From the NCBI RefSeq assembly GCF_963583255.1, contig NC_084817.1, positions 8,004,121 through 8,068,120 on the forward strand: 64,000 nucleotides of DNA, given 5' to 3'. The first letter of the stretch is position 1, and each line of letters starts with the position of its first letter. Source of the stretch: Pyrus communis (Eukaryota; Streptophyta; Magnoliopsida; Rosales; Rosaceae). Shown in pieces: positions 1-11,031 of the stretch. The notes below the pieces were generated by a model, which was not told where the DNA came from, made no database searches, and worked only from the letters and a program-made list of their open reading frames with translations. Both the position numbers and the translations under genes were made by a program.

Positions 1-177
1 ATTTGGATCCTTTCCTGAGCCCAAGGAGAAGATCCTCCTGAACAAGTAGTGTGGGCTGTTGGATTTTCATCCAACGACTATAATTAATATAACTTTAAAG
101 GGACCCCCTGTTTATAGTTGTTGGATTAATACTTGGTCATGATGATCCTCTCTTTGGGCTCAGGAGAGGATCCGAAT
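1..177. mobile_element. Small MITE with about 35-bp terminal inverted repeats
   Basis: The first 35 bases (starting atttggatcctttcctgagc) are matched in reverse complement by the bases ending at 177 (ending aggagaggatccgaat). The interior is AT-rich and non-coding. The length and long inverted ends fit a non-autonomous DNA transposon. It lies in the gag-side of the copia fragment that follows. The left end may extend beyond the window, so no target duplication could be tested. Confidence 0.6.
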
Positions 178-2687
178 CCTTGAAAAGGTATGAACTGAGA
201 CAGAGAAAGTAGTACTGAGCGTGCATTTGCTAGTTTGAATATCTCACCTAAGAATGGTAAATTTGGTAATCAAAATAACAATACTGGTGGAACAAAATTT
301 CAAAAGAATTTCAAGTTCAAGGGGAAATAGTTGAATAACAAGTCCACTCCGGGTGTAAGAAATGAAACTAGCAACACTGGTGGTGCTTGTAAATACTGTG
401 ATAGACTCCACTATGGAGAGTGTTAGATGAAAGGGAAGATTAAATGTCACAAGTGTGGCAAGCTTAAGTCATATTTCCAGGGTTTGTAATCTTAATAAGA
501 ATGTTTAGCAAAGGAATTTTTGCAAACAAAGTGAAGAAATCTGGATGCATAACAATGAAGGTGTGCATCAAGGATGTGCATTGGGAAAGAATCACAGGGA
601 GTGTTTTTCAAAAGAATCAACATGGAAAGCAAAGATGCCACTTAAGCTAATACACTCAGATTTATGTGGCCCTATGCAAACACCATCAATGAGTGAAAAT
701 AAGTACTTCATTACATTCATTGATGACTACTCAAGGATGTGCTGGATCTATTTCTTGAGACACAAGTCAGAAGTCTTCCATGTGTTCAAGTAGTTTAAGG
801 CTATGGTAGAGCTTCAAATGGTTATTCTATGAAGAAATTGAGAACTGATAGGGGATGAGAATTCACTTCAAATAAGTTTGAAAAGTTATGTGAATCTTTT
901 AGGTTAGAGAGGCAACTCACTGTTGCACATTCTCTACAACAGAATAGAGTTGCAAAAAGGAAAAACAGAACTAGAGTGGAGATGGCTAAATGCATGCTTC
1001 ATGAGAACGACCTTCCATATAATCTTTGGGGTGAATCAGTGAACACATGTGTATTTACTAAACAGGTGTCCCACAAAAGCATTAGAGAATATTACACTAT
1101 TTGAGAAGTTCAGTAGAAGAAAACGTGGAATTAAACACCTGAGAATGTTTGGGTCAGTGTCTTATTCCCTCATTCTAAGAAATTTAAAGCATAAACTAGA
1201 AGAAACTAGTGTCACTGGTATCCTTATTGGACATGGTACTTGTGAAAAAGGATATATAGTGTTTAATCTTGAAACACAGAAGGTGATATTCTCAAGGGAT
1301 GTGATCTTTGATGAGCATGACAAATAGGACTGGGAGAAACATAAAGTCAAGGAAGTGTGCATCGCATTTTCTGCAAATGAATCTCTAGAAATGAATGAAG
1401 TTGATGAAGGTTCAGACTCTATGGAACATGTTATATCTGAATGTTCTTAAATCCAAATTGAAGGTTCTCCAGCTACTGTCTTTGGTGAATCAACTAGTTC
1501 TGTTTCTATACCTCAGTATGATGATACTCCACTGAGATATAGAAACTTCAATGAGCTTTATGAAAGATGCCATTTGTGTATCATTAAACCAGAATGCTAT
1601 GATAAAACTACATAGGATGAAGCATGGAAGAAAGCAATGGAGGATGAAATATGTATAATTGAGAAGAATCAGACATAGGAATTGGTAAAGAGACCATTTG
1701 ATAAACCTATGATTGGGGTAAAATGGGTGTAAACCTTTGCACCTGTTGTAAGGTTAGACACAATAAGGGTTCTGATTGCACTGGCTGTAAAGAACAAGTG
1801 GAAGTTATTTCAGATGGATGTGAAATCAACTTTTGTTAAATGGTGTACATGAAGATAAGGTGTATGTAGATCAACCATATGGGTTCATTGTGCAAGGAGA
1901 TGCGGATAAGGTTTACAAACTACACAAAGCTTTGTATGGTTTGAAGTAGGCACTTAGGGCCTGGTATGGAAAGATTGATTCATACTTTGCATAGTGTGGT
2001 TTCAAAAGGAGTAGTAGTGAGGCAACATTGTATACCAAGTGTAGAGGAGACTCATATATGATTTTAGTGCCTATCTATGTTGATGATATAATCTACACTG
2101 GAAGCTGTCAAGATTTAATGGATAAATTCAAAGCTAATATGATGCATAAATATGAGATGACTGATCTGGGACTTCTACATCATTTTCTTGGTATAAAAGT
2201 AATGCAAATTGAAGAATGCATTTTCATACACTAGAGAAAGTATGCTTCATCTTTGTTGAAGAAATTTGGACTCAAGATTGTAAACTTGTGAGAAAACCTC
2301 TGGTACCAAGTGATAAATTGAGAAAGGAAGATGAAATGGATCTGCAGATGAAGCTCAATATAGAAAAATTGTTGGTAGTTTACTATATCTCACAACAACT
2401 AGACCTGACATAATGTATGTTGCATGTTTGTTGGTAACGTTTATGCATTGTCCCTCTAACAAGGACTATGGGACAACAAAGATGGTTATAAGATATGTTC
2501 AGGGGACTCTTGATTTTGGCTTGGAGTACAAGAAAGGCAAATGAGCAATTCTGATAGGATTTTGTGACAATGATTGGAGTGGTTCAGAAGAAAACATGAA
2601 AAACACATATGGGTATGCTTTTACCTTTGGGAGTGGAGTTTTCTCTTGGGCTTCAGTTAAGAAACAATGTGTTGCTTTATCTAAAGC
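178..2687 (+). pseudogene. Decayed Ty1-copia gag-pol, 5' part
   Basis: This is the left part of a Ty1-copia retrotransposon with many stops and frameshifts. In order it shows: a degenerate zinc knuckle near 385-470 (CKYC and CHKCGK pieces); integrase core from 545 to about 1000 (LIHSDLCGP, then FIDDYSRMCWIYFL); a further integrase region 1049-1327; and reverse transcriptase 1600-2240 with the YVDDIIYTG active-site box at about 2070-2100. RNase H begins at about 2500 (GFCDNDWSG) and is cut at 2687 by a DNA transposon. The rest of RNase H resumes at 11032. No intact protease was found. The 5' LTR lies outside the window. The element is dead. Confidence 0.9.
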
Positions 2688-3121
2688 CAAGGTTCTAAAA
2701 AACGCTAGGCGCTAGTCGGGCAACGACCTAGCGCCTAGGCGGCTAGGAGGGGTTTAGGTTGACGCCAAGATAGATTTAGGTAAAATTCTTGTATATCTTG
2801 TAAATAAGTGCATATTGACACTTACAAAAAATTATAATTGTATGAAATCCATGGATAAGATAATAAAAGAATGATAAAATGCAAAAAGAGTATCTAACAA
2901 GTCCAAAACATATTAAGCATATATGTCATAAAACCATAGCGAAGAGTATTGTAGGATAATACATGTACAACGAGTTCACAATTTAAAACCACATAAAATG
3001 CAAAATAGGAGGAAAATAAGAAAATATAGTAATGTAAGATACATATCTTTAGCATCCTAGATTTCAATTAAGAGGTTTTGTTGCAACCCTCCTTGATTTC
3101 AATTAAATAAATTTACTATAT

Positions 3122-3328
3122 ATAGGAATCCCTTCCCAAGAGGGATCCCCATTTTTCAAAAAAAAAAAAATGGGGACCCCCTCTTGACCATTAGATTTGG
3201 CTTTAACGAAATTCTGTGGTCTGTGATTTAATCTCAACCATAGAATTTCATTAAAGTCAAATCTAACGGTCAAGGGGGTATCCCCATTAAAAAAAAAAAA
3301 TAAGGATCCCTATTGGGAAGGGGCCTAT
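3122..3328. mobile_element. MITE with about 32-bp inverted ends
   Basis: The left end (ggaatcccttcccaagaggg) and right end (reading inwards ccccttcccaatagggatcc) are inverted repeats. The interior carries a second inverted pair around the bases that read gaccattagatttgg. TA flanks both ends, which would suit a Tc1/mariner-type element, but two bases are weak evidence. It sits just outside the left viral arm. Confidence 0.55.
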
Positions 3329-4114
3329 GATGACTAGGATTGAATGAACTGTTAAATGAAGTATTCATGGAATTATGTGAAATTTGATGTGGAGGATAAC
3401 CTAGGTTGAAGATACCATGAAACCAACTGTTATAAACAAATAGAAAGAATTGAATAAATGATTGATCAGTGTTTACCTTGAATTTGAGATACTCGAGGAA
3501 TTAACTATGAGTAAGAATTTTATGCCATTCAAAATCAGTTGTTATGAAAATATTCTTCATAATGAAAATAATGAATTCAAAATAATGATGCAGATATAAT
3601 TTGAAAATAAGTTTTATTGCAAAACTTACGTTGTAACTTACAATTGATTTACTGACGATTGAGTCAGTAAATGAGAAAATAACTGATGAAATGGATATTG
3701 GTGCACGCAGGCATCCTTAATATTTGAAAATTAAAAGTGTTTACAAATTTTGAACTGGGATATTGATAGTTGAATATTGCTTCTGTTCTGAAATGAGAAT
3801 GCGCTGAAGTTTTAGCCTTCTATGAATGAGGCTTGAGCTTTGATTAAATAGATTACTGATGATTGAAACGGAAATCCTGTTGTATTGTGAGTTGGAAAGA
3901 TGCTAAAAACATATGGCTATTGATGACTGTTGAATCATGCGGTCATAATTGGGGAACATCATGATGGATGAATAATAAAAAAATAATTTTACTATTCATG
4001 AATAGTATTTTGTCTGGAATCTGGAATGATGGATATTGCTTTTGGTGCTAGAAATGACATGTTTCCTATTGGGGTCACATGCCTGATTACTGTGTCTTCA
4101 CATGATTGAATTAT

Positions 4115-5350
4115 TCAAATTTCAAATGGGTTTTGGGAATCTTGATAATATGTTGTCTGACTTGCTGAGTTGGCTAGATGCTGTGAGGATGCGTCCGAAA
4201 CATCAGAGTCTGAGTCTTCGTCATGAAGCAAAGCTGTTTCTGCCATTAACTGTTGAGCTAAATCTTTGAGTTGAGATGATTTTCCTTTCTTCTTTGAGCT
4301 TGTTGACTTGGATGACTAGGTTGTCCCTTTGAGAGATGATGAAGGACTAATGTCTGATAGAGATTGTTTTGGAATTATTGGCAACGCCATTGTTGATGGA
4401 GTTGGAATAGTTGGAACTGGATCGATGGGAAGCTCAAAGAGGATGAGATTAATGATCTTCTGATGGTTGAATTTATCTCACCACTTGACTAATCTTGATC
4501 TGTAGACTTCACCGGTTTCAACTTTATAATTCTACTTTAAAATTCATAGGACTTTGTACTTGGCCATAAATAATGGGAGAAGTGTAATCCTGTAGTTGAA
4601 TTGGCTTCTGTCAAATTTCTTTTGAAAGCTGGCTGATAGGGCTTGCATAAGTTCTTCTGGTAAGAGGTTGGTTGTTGGGTCGTAGACTAACCATCATTTT
4701 GGGAACCATGCAGGGAAATATTAATCTGAAACTTTTGTCAAAATTGATAAACCATGAATGACTAAAGTCTTCTGTTTAATGGAGAAAAATGTTAGTCTAT
4801 ACTTGAATATAATCAAAATAATTGTAATGGTTATTAGGAATGAGAACATGCTGTGTATGAAGGGGTTTGGTTTGGTAGATGGGGAGTCCTCATTTTGATT
4901 CAGTTAGAAATTTTCTGATGTAAAGGGACTGGTAAAGGATTTTGTTTTCATGGGTTTTGTTGTAGAGAGGTTTGATTGAAATGGATTCGGTCTCATTAAG
5001 AATGGCTTGATAATATTTGAGGGTTTTATGTGATTCAGTAGGTTGATAATGGAGGTTGGGAGGATGATAATGGATGTTGAAAAGGTACTCATCGGGGTTT
5101 TTATTGACATATGGTGATGTTTTAGTGTAATTGGTTGATTGAGATGGTGAAGATTGGTATCATGAAATTAAATATGGATCATATTGGCTAACTAATGCCG
5201 TTTGGTAATTTGGACAGGGTGTCTAGTAGTTTGGCCTGAGGTTTCCTTTTGTGGAACCTAGGGGGTGAAACGGTTGGTAATGGCTAAGGCCGATGAGGAA
5301 TCTGGGTTTGATTCTTGTTTTATTGGTGGTGGTGGTAGAGTGGCTGTAAG
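4115..5350 (-). pseudogene. Pararetroviral protein downstream of RNase H, left arm
   Basis: This is the minus-strand counterpart of 8343-9664. The part from 4893 to 4115 is 779 bp against 786 bp in the right arm, so the frames have drifted. A TGA at 4890-4892 matches TGA 8880-8882 in the right arm. A sequence containing a WFPKWW-type motif is recognisable in the right arm, while this copy has stops within it. The function of the protein is unknown to me. The closest idea is the uncharacterised second ORF of florendoviruses. Confidence 0.6.
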
Positions 5351-5379
5351 CCTTCTCTGATTAGTTCTTTTGTCTGTCA

Positions 5380-6935
5380 TTCTTCCCCTGCAAAAATTCT
5401 CTGGTTAGGAAATCAGGGATGCAAATTTTGTTGCCTTTAATATATTCAATTTCAAAATAAAAAATACTTAATATGGCTTGCCATCATGCAAACATCTGTA
5501 TGGATGCAATATTTTGAACATCTTTCTATAAAACATGTTTTGCAGATTTGCAATCAACTTTGATTAAAAACTTTTGATTCAATAAATCATCTTGAAATTT
5601 GCTAATGCATAGTACTATAGATAATATTTCTTTTTTAATAGTACTATAATTACTTTGTGCTAGATTCCATACTCCTGAATGGAAACGAACAATTTGTTCA
5701 GGAGATCTGGAAGAAATTGACTATTTGAGAATACTTCTGTAACCAATTTCAGAGGCATCAGTTTCAATAATTTTGAATGAATTGGGAGTTAGAATGCCAA
5801 GACAAGGCAAAGTCTTACCATGTGATTTGATTTGTTTGACTATGGAAGCATGAGTATTGGACCATGGTGAAGGATTTTCTTTTAGATGATCAAACAAGGG
5901 TTTGTATTGCTGTCGAAGATGGAGTTAAAATTCTACAATATAATTTAAGGATCCTAGAAATCTCTATAACTGGGTTTTGTCAATGATTTCATCTGGAAAC
6001 TTATCTGCAAATTGGATTACTCTATTTATTGGTTGAATAGTTGACTGGTGGATATTGTATCCTAGGAACCTGATTTTGGTTTGAAATAACTTAATCTTGG
6101 TTGCTGAGACAACTAATCCATTTGACTTAATTATTATAGCAAACATGTTTAAGTGTTTCCAATGTTCATCTATCGATTTGGGATAAATGAGGACATCATC
6201 AATGTAAACAATTGAGAAATGACTGTATTGATTAAATATTTCATTCATGATATTCTGAAATTCATTGGGTGCATTCTTAAGACTGAATGACATTGCATTC
6301 CATTCATAATGACCAAAAGGAGTGACAAATGCTGTTTTGTATTTATCTTCCTCATGAATTTGAATTTGCCAAAATCCAGACTTTAAGTCGAATTTTGAGA
6401 AAATTATTGCCTGACTGAGTCTCTTGATTAAATCTTTTTTTTTTTTGTTAGGAATTGGATATCGTATCCATTCCAAGACTTCATTACGAGGTTTGTAATT
6501 GATGACTAACCTAGGGGTTCCTTGTTCTAATTCTGCATTCCTTTGAACATAGAAAGCAAGACATGACCATGGTGATTTACTTTTTCTAATTATCCCTTTA
6601 TTGAGAAGTTCTTGAATTTCTGTTTTGTAGAATTCCATGATTTCTTGACTCATTTGAATTGGTCTGGCTTTGGTAGGTATTTTCTTTTCATCAAAATCCT
6701 TATTGTAAGGAAGTTTGATAATGTGTTGTTTTCTATGCCAAAAGGCGTTGGGGACATCCGAACAAATTTCATTAACAAGTTTCTTTTGAAAATTGTCAAT
6801 GCTTTGTAACAAAGATTTGTTTGTTAATTGTTCTTCTATTCTTTTGTAATTAATTTCTTCTTTTAAGAAATTAATCTGTTGTGATTTTTTGGTAACTAAA
6901 TTGATTGTTTTTGAGATGTTATCTTTCTGTAATTG
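5380..6935 (-). pseudogene. Pararetroviral reverse transcriptase-RNase H, left arm
   Basis: A 282-codon open stretch (6812-5964) holds most of the reverse transcriptase. The KFDLKSGFWQI block is near 6380 and the YIDDVLIY catalytic box near 6190-6215. RNase H follows after 5964: ETDAS at about 5760, then a NYSTIKKEILSIV block near 5630. A stop at 5526-5528 is matched by one in the right arm. In the family this enzyme copies pregenomic RNA into DNA. It is the only copy of the reverse transcriptase core here, because the right arm has lost it. It is part of a larger frame and its first methionine is not a true start. Confidence 0.85.
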
Positions 6936-7284
6936 TCATAATTTTTCGAGATCTGTTTCCGTGTAGAACTCAAATGTGATTTTTTGTCCCAACATTCTGG
7001 TGGTAATACGATTATGGTGTATCTTAAAAGGATATAGGAGAGCTATGAAGGGAAGACCTAGAATGACTGGGTCTGAAATATTTTTGATTAAAACAAATGG
7101 GGTTTTAAAACAAACATTGTTTTGGCAGAAATGGGCTTTTGGAATTTCATATGTTAATTGCATTGGCGACTGGTTTGTAGCACTAAGTATTTATGTTGTT
7201 TTGTGAAAGTATTTAGTAGGAATTAATCATTCTTGAATACAATTCAAGTCTTCTCCTGAATAAATCAAAGTAATTGTTTCTAAG
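6936..7284 (-). pseudogene. Pararetroviral aspartic protease, left arm (broken)
   Basis: On the minus strand the protease active-site region lies at about 7240-7275. The catalytic Asp of the DSGA-type motif has become Tyr (YSGED). The right arm keeps DSGAD. A stop codon (7191-7193) follows; the same stop occurs in the right arm. The C-terminal ILGLPFI-type strand is visible near 7060. The product would belong to the viral polyprotein and cut it during maturation, but this copy cannot be active. Confidence 0.75.
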
Positions 7285-7378
7285 TGAAAATCTTCAATTA
7301 TTATTTACTTAGAAACAATTCAAGTTTGCTTCTGAATCGATCAAAACAATTGCTTTGATTGATTCAGGAGCAGACTTG
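7272..7378. repeat. Nested palindromes at the axis of the viral inverted repeat
   Basis: Two small palindromes sit at the junction of the arms. The first has a 14-bp stem (aattgtttctaagt and its complement acttagaaacaatt, about 7272-7320) with a loop of about 21 bases. The second has about 25-bp arms (7321-7345 and 7354-7378) around the loop acaattgc. The arms of the second palindrome are the protease DSGAD region and its reverse complement, so the right arm effectively starts inside it. Confidence 0.7.
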
Positions 7379-7690
7379 AATTGTATTCAAGAAGGATTAA
7401 TTCCTACTAAGTACTTTCACAAATCAACATAAATACTTAATGTTGCAAACCAGTCACCAATGCAATTAAAATATGAAATTCCAAAAGCCCATGTCTGTCA
7501 AAACAATGTTTCTTTTAAAACCTCATTTGTTTTAATAAAAAATATTTCAAACCCAGGCATTCTAGGTCTTCCCTTCATAACTCTCCTATATCCTTTTAAG
7601 GTACACCAGAATGTTAGGACAAAAAATCACATTTGAGTTCTGCATGGAAACAGATCTCAAAAAATTAAGACAATTACAGAAAGATAGCTT
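7354..7690 (+). pseudogene. Pararetroviral aspartic protease, right arm
   Basis: The active-site motif DSGAD is preserved at about 7359-7374 and ILGLPFI is recognisable near 7560. The frame is broken by TAA at 7430-7432, shared with the left arm, and by further stops downstream. The product would be the polyprotein-processing protease of a caulimovirid. Confidence 0.75.
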
Positions 7691-8342
7691 CTAAAAAACC
7701 ATCAATTTAGTTACCAAAAAACCACAACAGATTAATTTCTTAAAAGAAGAAATTAATTACAAAAGAATTGAAGAACAATTAACAAACAAATCTTTGTTAC
7801 AAAGCATTGACAATTTTCAAAAGTAACTTGTTAATGAAATTTATTCGGATATCCCCAACGCATTTTGGCATAGAAAACAACACATTGTCAAACAAATCAA
7901 ATCACATGTTAAGACTTTGCCCTGTCTTGGCATTCCAACTCCCAATTCATTCAAAATTGTTGAAACTGATGCATCTGAAATTGGTTACGAAGGTATTCTC
8001 AAACAGTCAATTTCTTCCGAATCTCCTGAACAAATTGTTCGTTTCCATTCAGGAATATGAAATCCAGCACAAAGTAATTATAATACTATTAAGAAAGAAA
8101 TATTATCTATAGTATTATACATTAGCAAATTTCAAGATGATTTAGTAAATCAAAAGTTTTTAATCAGAGTGGATTGCAAATTTGCAAAACATGTTTTATA
8201 AAAAGATGTTCAAATATTGCATCTAAACAGATTTTTGCATGATGACAGGTCATATTAAGTATTTTTTATTTTGAAATTGAATATATTAAAGGCAGCCAAA
8301 ATTGCATCCCTGATTTCCTAACCAGAGAATTTTTGCAGGGGG
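7691..8342 (+). pseudogene. Reverse transcriptase stub joined to RNase H, right arm
   Basis: The reading matches the start of the left-arm reverse transcriptase up to 7887. It then jumps at the six bases tcaaac (7888-7893) to the RNase H side. In the left arm the two matching gtttga sites are at 6713-6718 and 5834-5839, so 879 bp carrying the YIDD box are missing. RNase H pieces remain: ETDASEIGY near 7965 and a NYNTIKKEILSIV block near 8080. A stop at 8199-8201 corresponds to the one in the left arm. Confidence 0.8.
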
Positions 8343-9664
8343 AGAATGATAGAGAAAAGAACTGATCAGATAAAGCTTCCAACACTGTACCACCACCACC
8401 AGTCAAACAAGAATCAAACCCAGATTCCTTATCGGCTTTAGCCATTACCAACCATTTCACCCCTCTAGGTTCCACAATAGGAAACCTCAGGCCAAATTAC
8501 CAAACACCTCGTCCAAATTACCAGACTGCATTAGTCAGCCAATATGATCCATATTCAATCTCTTCATATCAATTCTCATCATCTCAATCAGCCAGTTATA
8601 CCAAAACATCACCATATGTCAAGAAAAACCCTAATGAATACCTTTCCAGCATTCCTTTCGACATCCATGAAGAACAAGCACCAGAAAAAAATAGCCAAAA
8701 CAGTTTTTCCTCCCAATTTCCATTTTTAGCCTACTGAATCACATAAAACCCTTAAATATTATCAAGCCATCCTCAATGAGATCGAATATATTTCAGTAAA
8801 ACCACTTTACAGTAAAACCCATGAAAACAAAATCCTTTATCATTCTCTTTACATCGAAAAATTTCTAACTGAATCAGAATGAGGACTCCCCTCTACCAAA
8901 CCAAACCCTTTCATACACAACATGTTCTCATTCCTAATAACCATTACAATTATTTTGATTATATTCAAGCATGGACTAACATTTTTCTCCATCAAACTAA
9001 AGACTTTAGTCATTCATGGTTTATCAATTTTGATAAAAGTTTCAGATTAAATTTCCCTGCATGGTTCCCAAAATGGTGGTCAGTCCACGACCCAACAACC
9101 AGCCTTTTACCAGAAGAACTCATGCAAGCCCTATCAGCCAGCTTTCAAAAGAAATTTGACAGAAGCCGATTTAACTACAGGATTATACTTCTCTTATTAT
9201 TTATGGCCAAGTACAAAGTCTCATGGATTTTAAAGTGGAATTATGAAGTTGAAACCGGTGAAGTCTACAGATCAAGATCAGTCAAGTGGTGGGATAAATT
9301 CAACAATCAGAAGATCATCAATCTGGTCCTCTTTGAGTTTCCCATCGATCCAGTTCCAGCTATTCTAGCTCCATCAACAATGGCGTTGCCAATCATTCCA
9401 GAACAATCTCTACCAGACATTAGTCATTCATCATCCCTCAATGGAACAACCAAGTCATCCAAATCAACAAGTTCATGGAAGAAAGAAAAATCATCTCAAC
9501 TCAAGGATCTAGCTCAACAGGTAATGGAAAAAGTAGCTTTGCTCCATAACAAAGACTCAGATTTTGATGCTTCAGACGCATGCTCACACCATCTAGCCAA
9601 CTCAGCAAGTCAAAAAACTCAGACAACATATTATCAGGATTCCCAAGACCCATTTGAAATTTGA
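8343..9664 (+). pseudogene. Pararetroviral protein downstream of RNase H, right arm
   Basis: The longest open stretch is 8879-9664 (261 codons), ending at TGA 9662-9664. Its ATG is not a genuine start. One base present in the left arm is missing near 8891, which shifts the frame and creates the apparent methionine. In the ancestral frame the protein continues upstream of 8879 and is interrupted by TGA 8880-8882 in both arms. Visible features are a WFPKWW cluster near 9060-9080, a Ser/Lys-rich stretch near 9430-9490 and a Gln/Asp-rich tail. Function unknown. Confidence 0.65.
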
Positions 9665-10412
9665 ATAATTCAACCATGTGAAGACACAATAATCAAGTAT
9701 GTGACCCCAATAGGAAACATGTCATTTCCAGCGCCGAAAGCAGTAGCCAGCATTCCAGATTTTAGACAAAACACTATTCATGAATAGTAAAATCACTTTT
9801 TACTATTCATCCATCATTCTGTTTCCCAATTATGGCCGCATGATTTAATAGTCATCTGCTTTTATCATCTTTCCAGCTCACAGCACAGCCGGATTTTCCG
9901 CTTCAATTATCAGCAGTCTATTTAATCAAAGCTTAAGCCTCTATCAATATCCCAGTTCAAAATTTGTAAACACTTTTAATTTTCAAATATCAAGGATGCT
10001 TGTGTGCACCAATATCCTTTTCATCAGTTACTTTCTCATTTACTAACTCAATCGTCAGTAAATCATTTGTAAGTTCCAACGTAAATTTTGCAATAAAACT
10101 TATTTTCAAATTATATCTGCATCATTATTTTGAATTCATTATTTTCATTATGAAGAATATTTTCATAACAATTGATTTTAAATGGCAAAAAATTCTTACT
10201 CATTGTCAATTCATCAAGTATCTCAAATTCAAGGTAAACACCGATCAATCATTTATTCAATTCTTTCTATTTGTTTATAACAGTTGATTTCTGGCATATT
10301 TAACCTAGGATATCCTCTTCATCAAATTTCACATAATTCTGTGAATACTCATTTAACAGTTCATGGTATAATTGTCATCATCGTTATTATTTTCATTAGC
10401 TCCGCCCCCATT

Positions 10413-10415
<3 letters not shown>

Positions 10416-10460
<45 letters not shown>
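10416..10460. repeat. (TA)n microsatellite next to the right viral arm
   Basis: This is a nearly pure TA dinucleotide run of about 44 bases, some 50 bases beyond the end of viral homology. A short tatata run also lies near 3116-3122 outside the left arm. Insertion of florendovirus-like sequences at TA repeats has been reported, so the association fits, but it is not proof of the integration mechanism. Confidence 0.85.
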
Positions 10461-10462
<2 letters not shown>

Positions 10463-11031
10463 TGCTTATGTACACTTAAAAAATAGAAAGAGAAAGAACA
10501 CAATTATTAATTAAATAATTATAAGTATGAATATATGGATTTATGTATAAAATTTTAGGGTAAATGTTGGTTTTGTAATATTTTTTAAACCCATAGATGT
10601 TATAAATAATTGGTGGGCCTCATTTTCAAATAAATAAAGGAAGGCTGGGCTTTTTTTCTTGTGAAACCATATTTGCTTTTTCTTCTATCAGAACCATATT
10701 TGTTAGGCTTTTACTAATTAGGATGTTAGGTGGCGCTTCCTTATTGGGCAACAATTAAAAACAAAATTGTAAAAAAATGAGGCTTTGTCACGTGGGTGTG
10801 GCTCAGTGTATTCTGCTTCCTTGGAAAAATAGCTTTCTTCATGGAGTTGTAGAGTTAAAACAGAGGCATAGCGTTGCTTCTTTCTCACCCATGCCCAAAC
10901 CGCCTAAGTCTCTGGCGCTCGCCTAGGCACCCCAGTCGCCGCCTAGCACTCTTAGGTGCCTGTCTTATCTCTTCCCCAATTTGCCTCCCGATTTGAGCTG
11001 TGTAATGCTTAGGCCAATTTTTTAAACACTG

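Larger units (their letters stand above)
3345..7284 (-). mobile_element. Endogenous pararetrovirus, left arm of an inverted repeat
   Basis: This minus-strand block is a decayed caulimovirid sequence. Read on the minus strand it gives aspartic protease (7284-6936), reverse transcriptase and RNase H (about 6935-5380), a downstream protein (to 4115) and a non-coding region to 3345. The same order recurs on the plus strand from about 7321 to 10365. In the roughly 90 bases I aligned at 4690-4780 against 9025-9115 there were about six differences. The gene order with an extra protein after RNase H resembles florendoviruses as I remember them, so that genus assignment is tentative. It is a degraded genomic fossil and not a functional virus. 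Confidence 0.85.
7321..10365 (+). mobile_element. Endogenous pararetrovirus, right arm of the inverted repeat
   Basis: This is the plus-strand mirror of the left arm: protease (7354-7690), a stub of reverse transcriptase (to 7893), RNase H (7894-8342), a downstream protein (to 9664) and a non-coding region to about 10365. Homology ends near the bases reading tttaacagttcatgg at 10351-10365, matching the left arm at about 3345. It is about 0.9 kb shorter than the left arm because of one deletion at 7888-7893. Confidence 0.85.
2688..11031. mobile_element. hAT-type insertion (composite, 8.3 kb) inside copia RNase H
   Basis: The 8-bp sequence tctaaagc is present at 2680-2687 and again at 11032-11039. 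Removing the interval restores an uninterrupted RNase H reading frame (SKAEYISAS). The ends are imperfect inverted repeats: caaggttctaaaaaa at the left, and cagtgtttaaaaaatt reading inwards from the right. An 8-bp duplication with CA-starting ends is typical of the hAT superfamily. Both ends are rich in a gcctaggcg-type motif (2700-2760, 10900-10960). No transposase is visible. The original hAT is probably the outer parts (2688 to about 3340 and about 10365 to 11031), with the viral inverted repeat inserted later. Confidence 0.8.

Noticed and set aside
8879..9664. Open frame of 261 codons as an independent gene
   Set aside because: The ATG arises from a one-base loss near 8891 relative to the left arm; the ancestral frame continues upstream.
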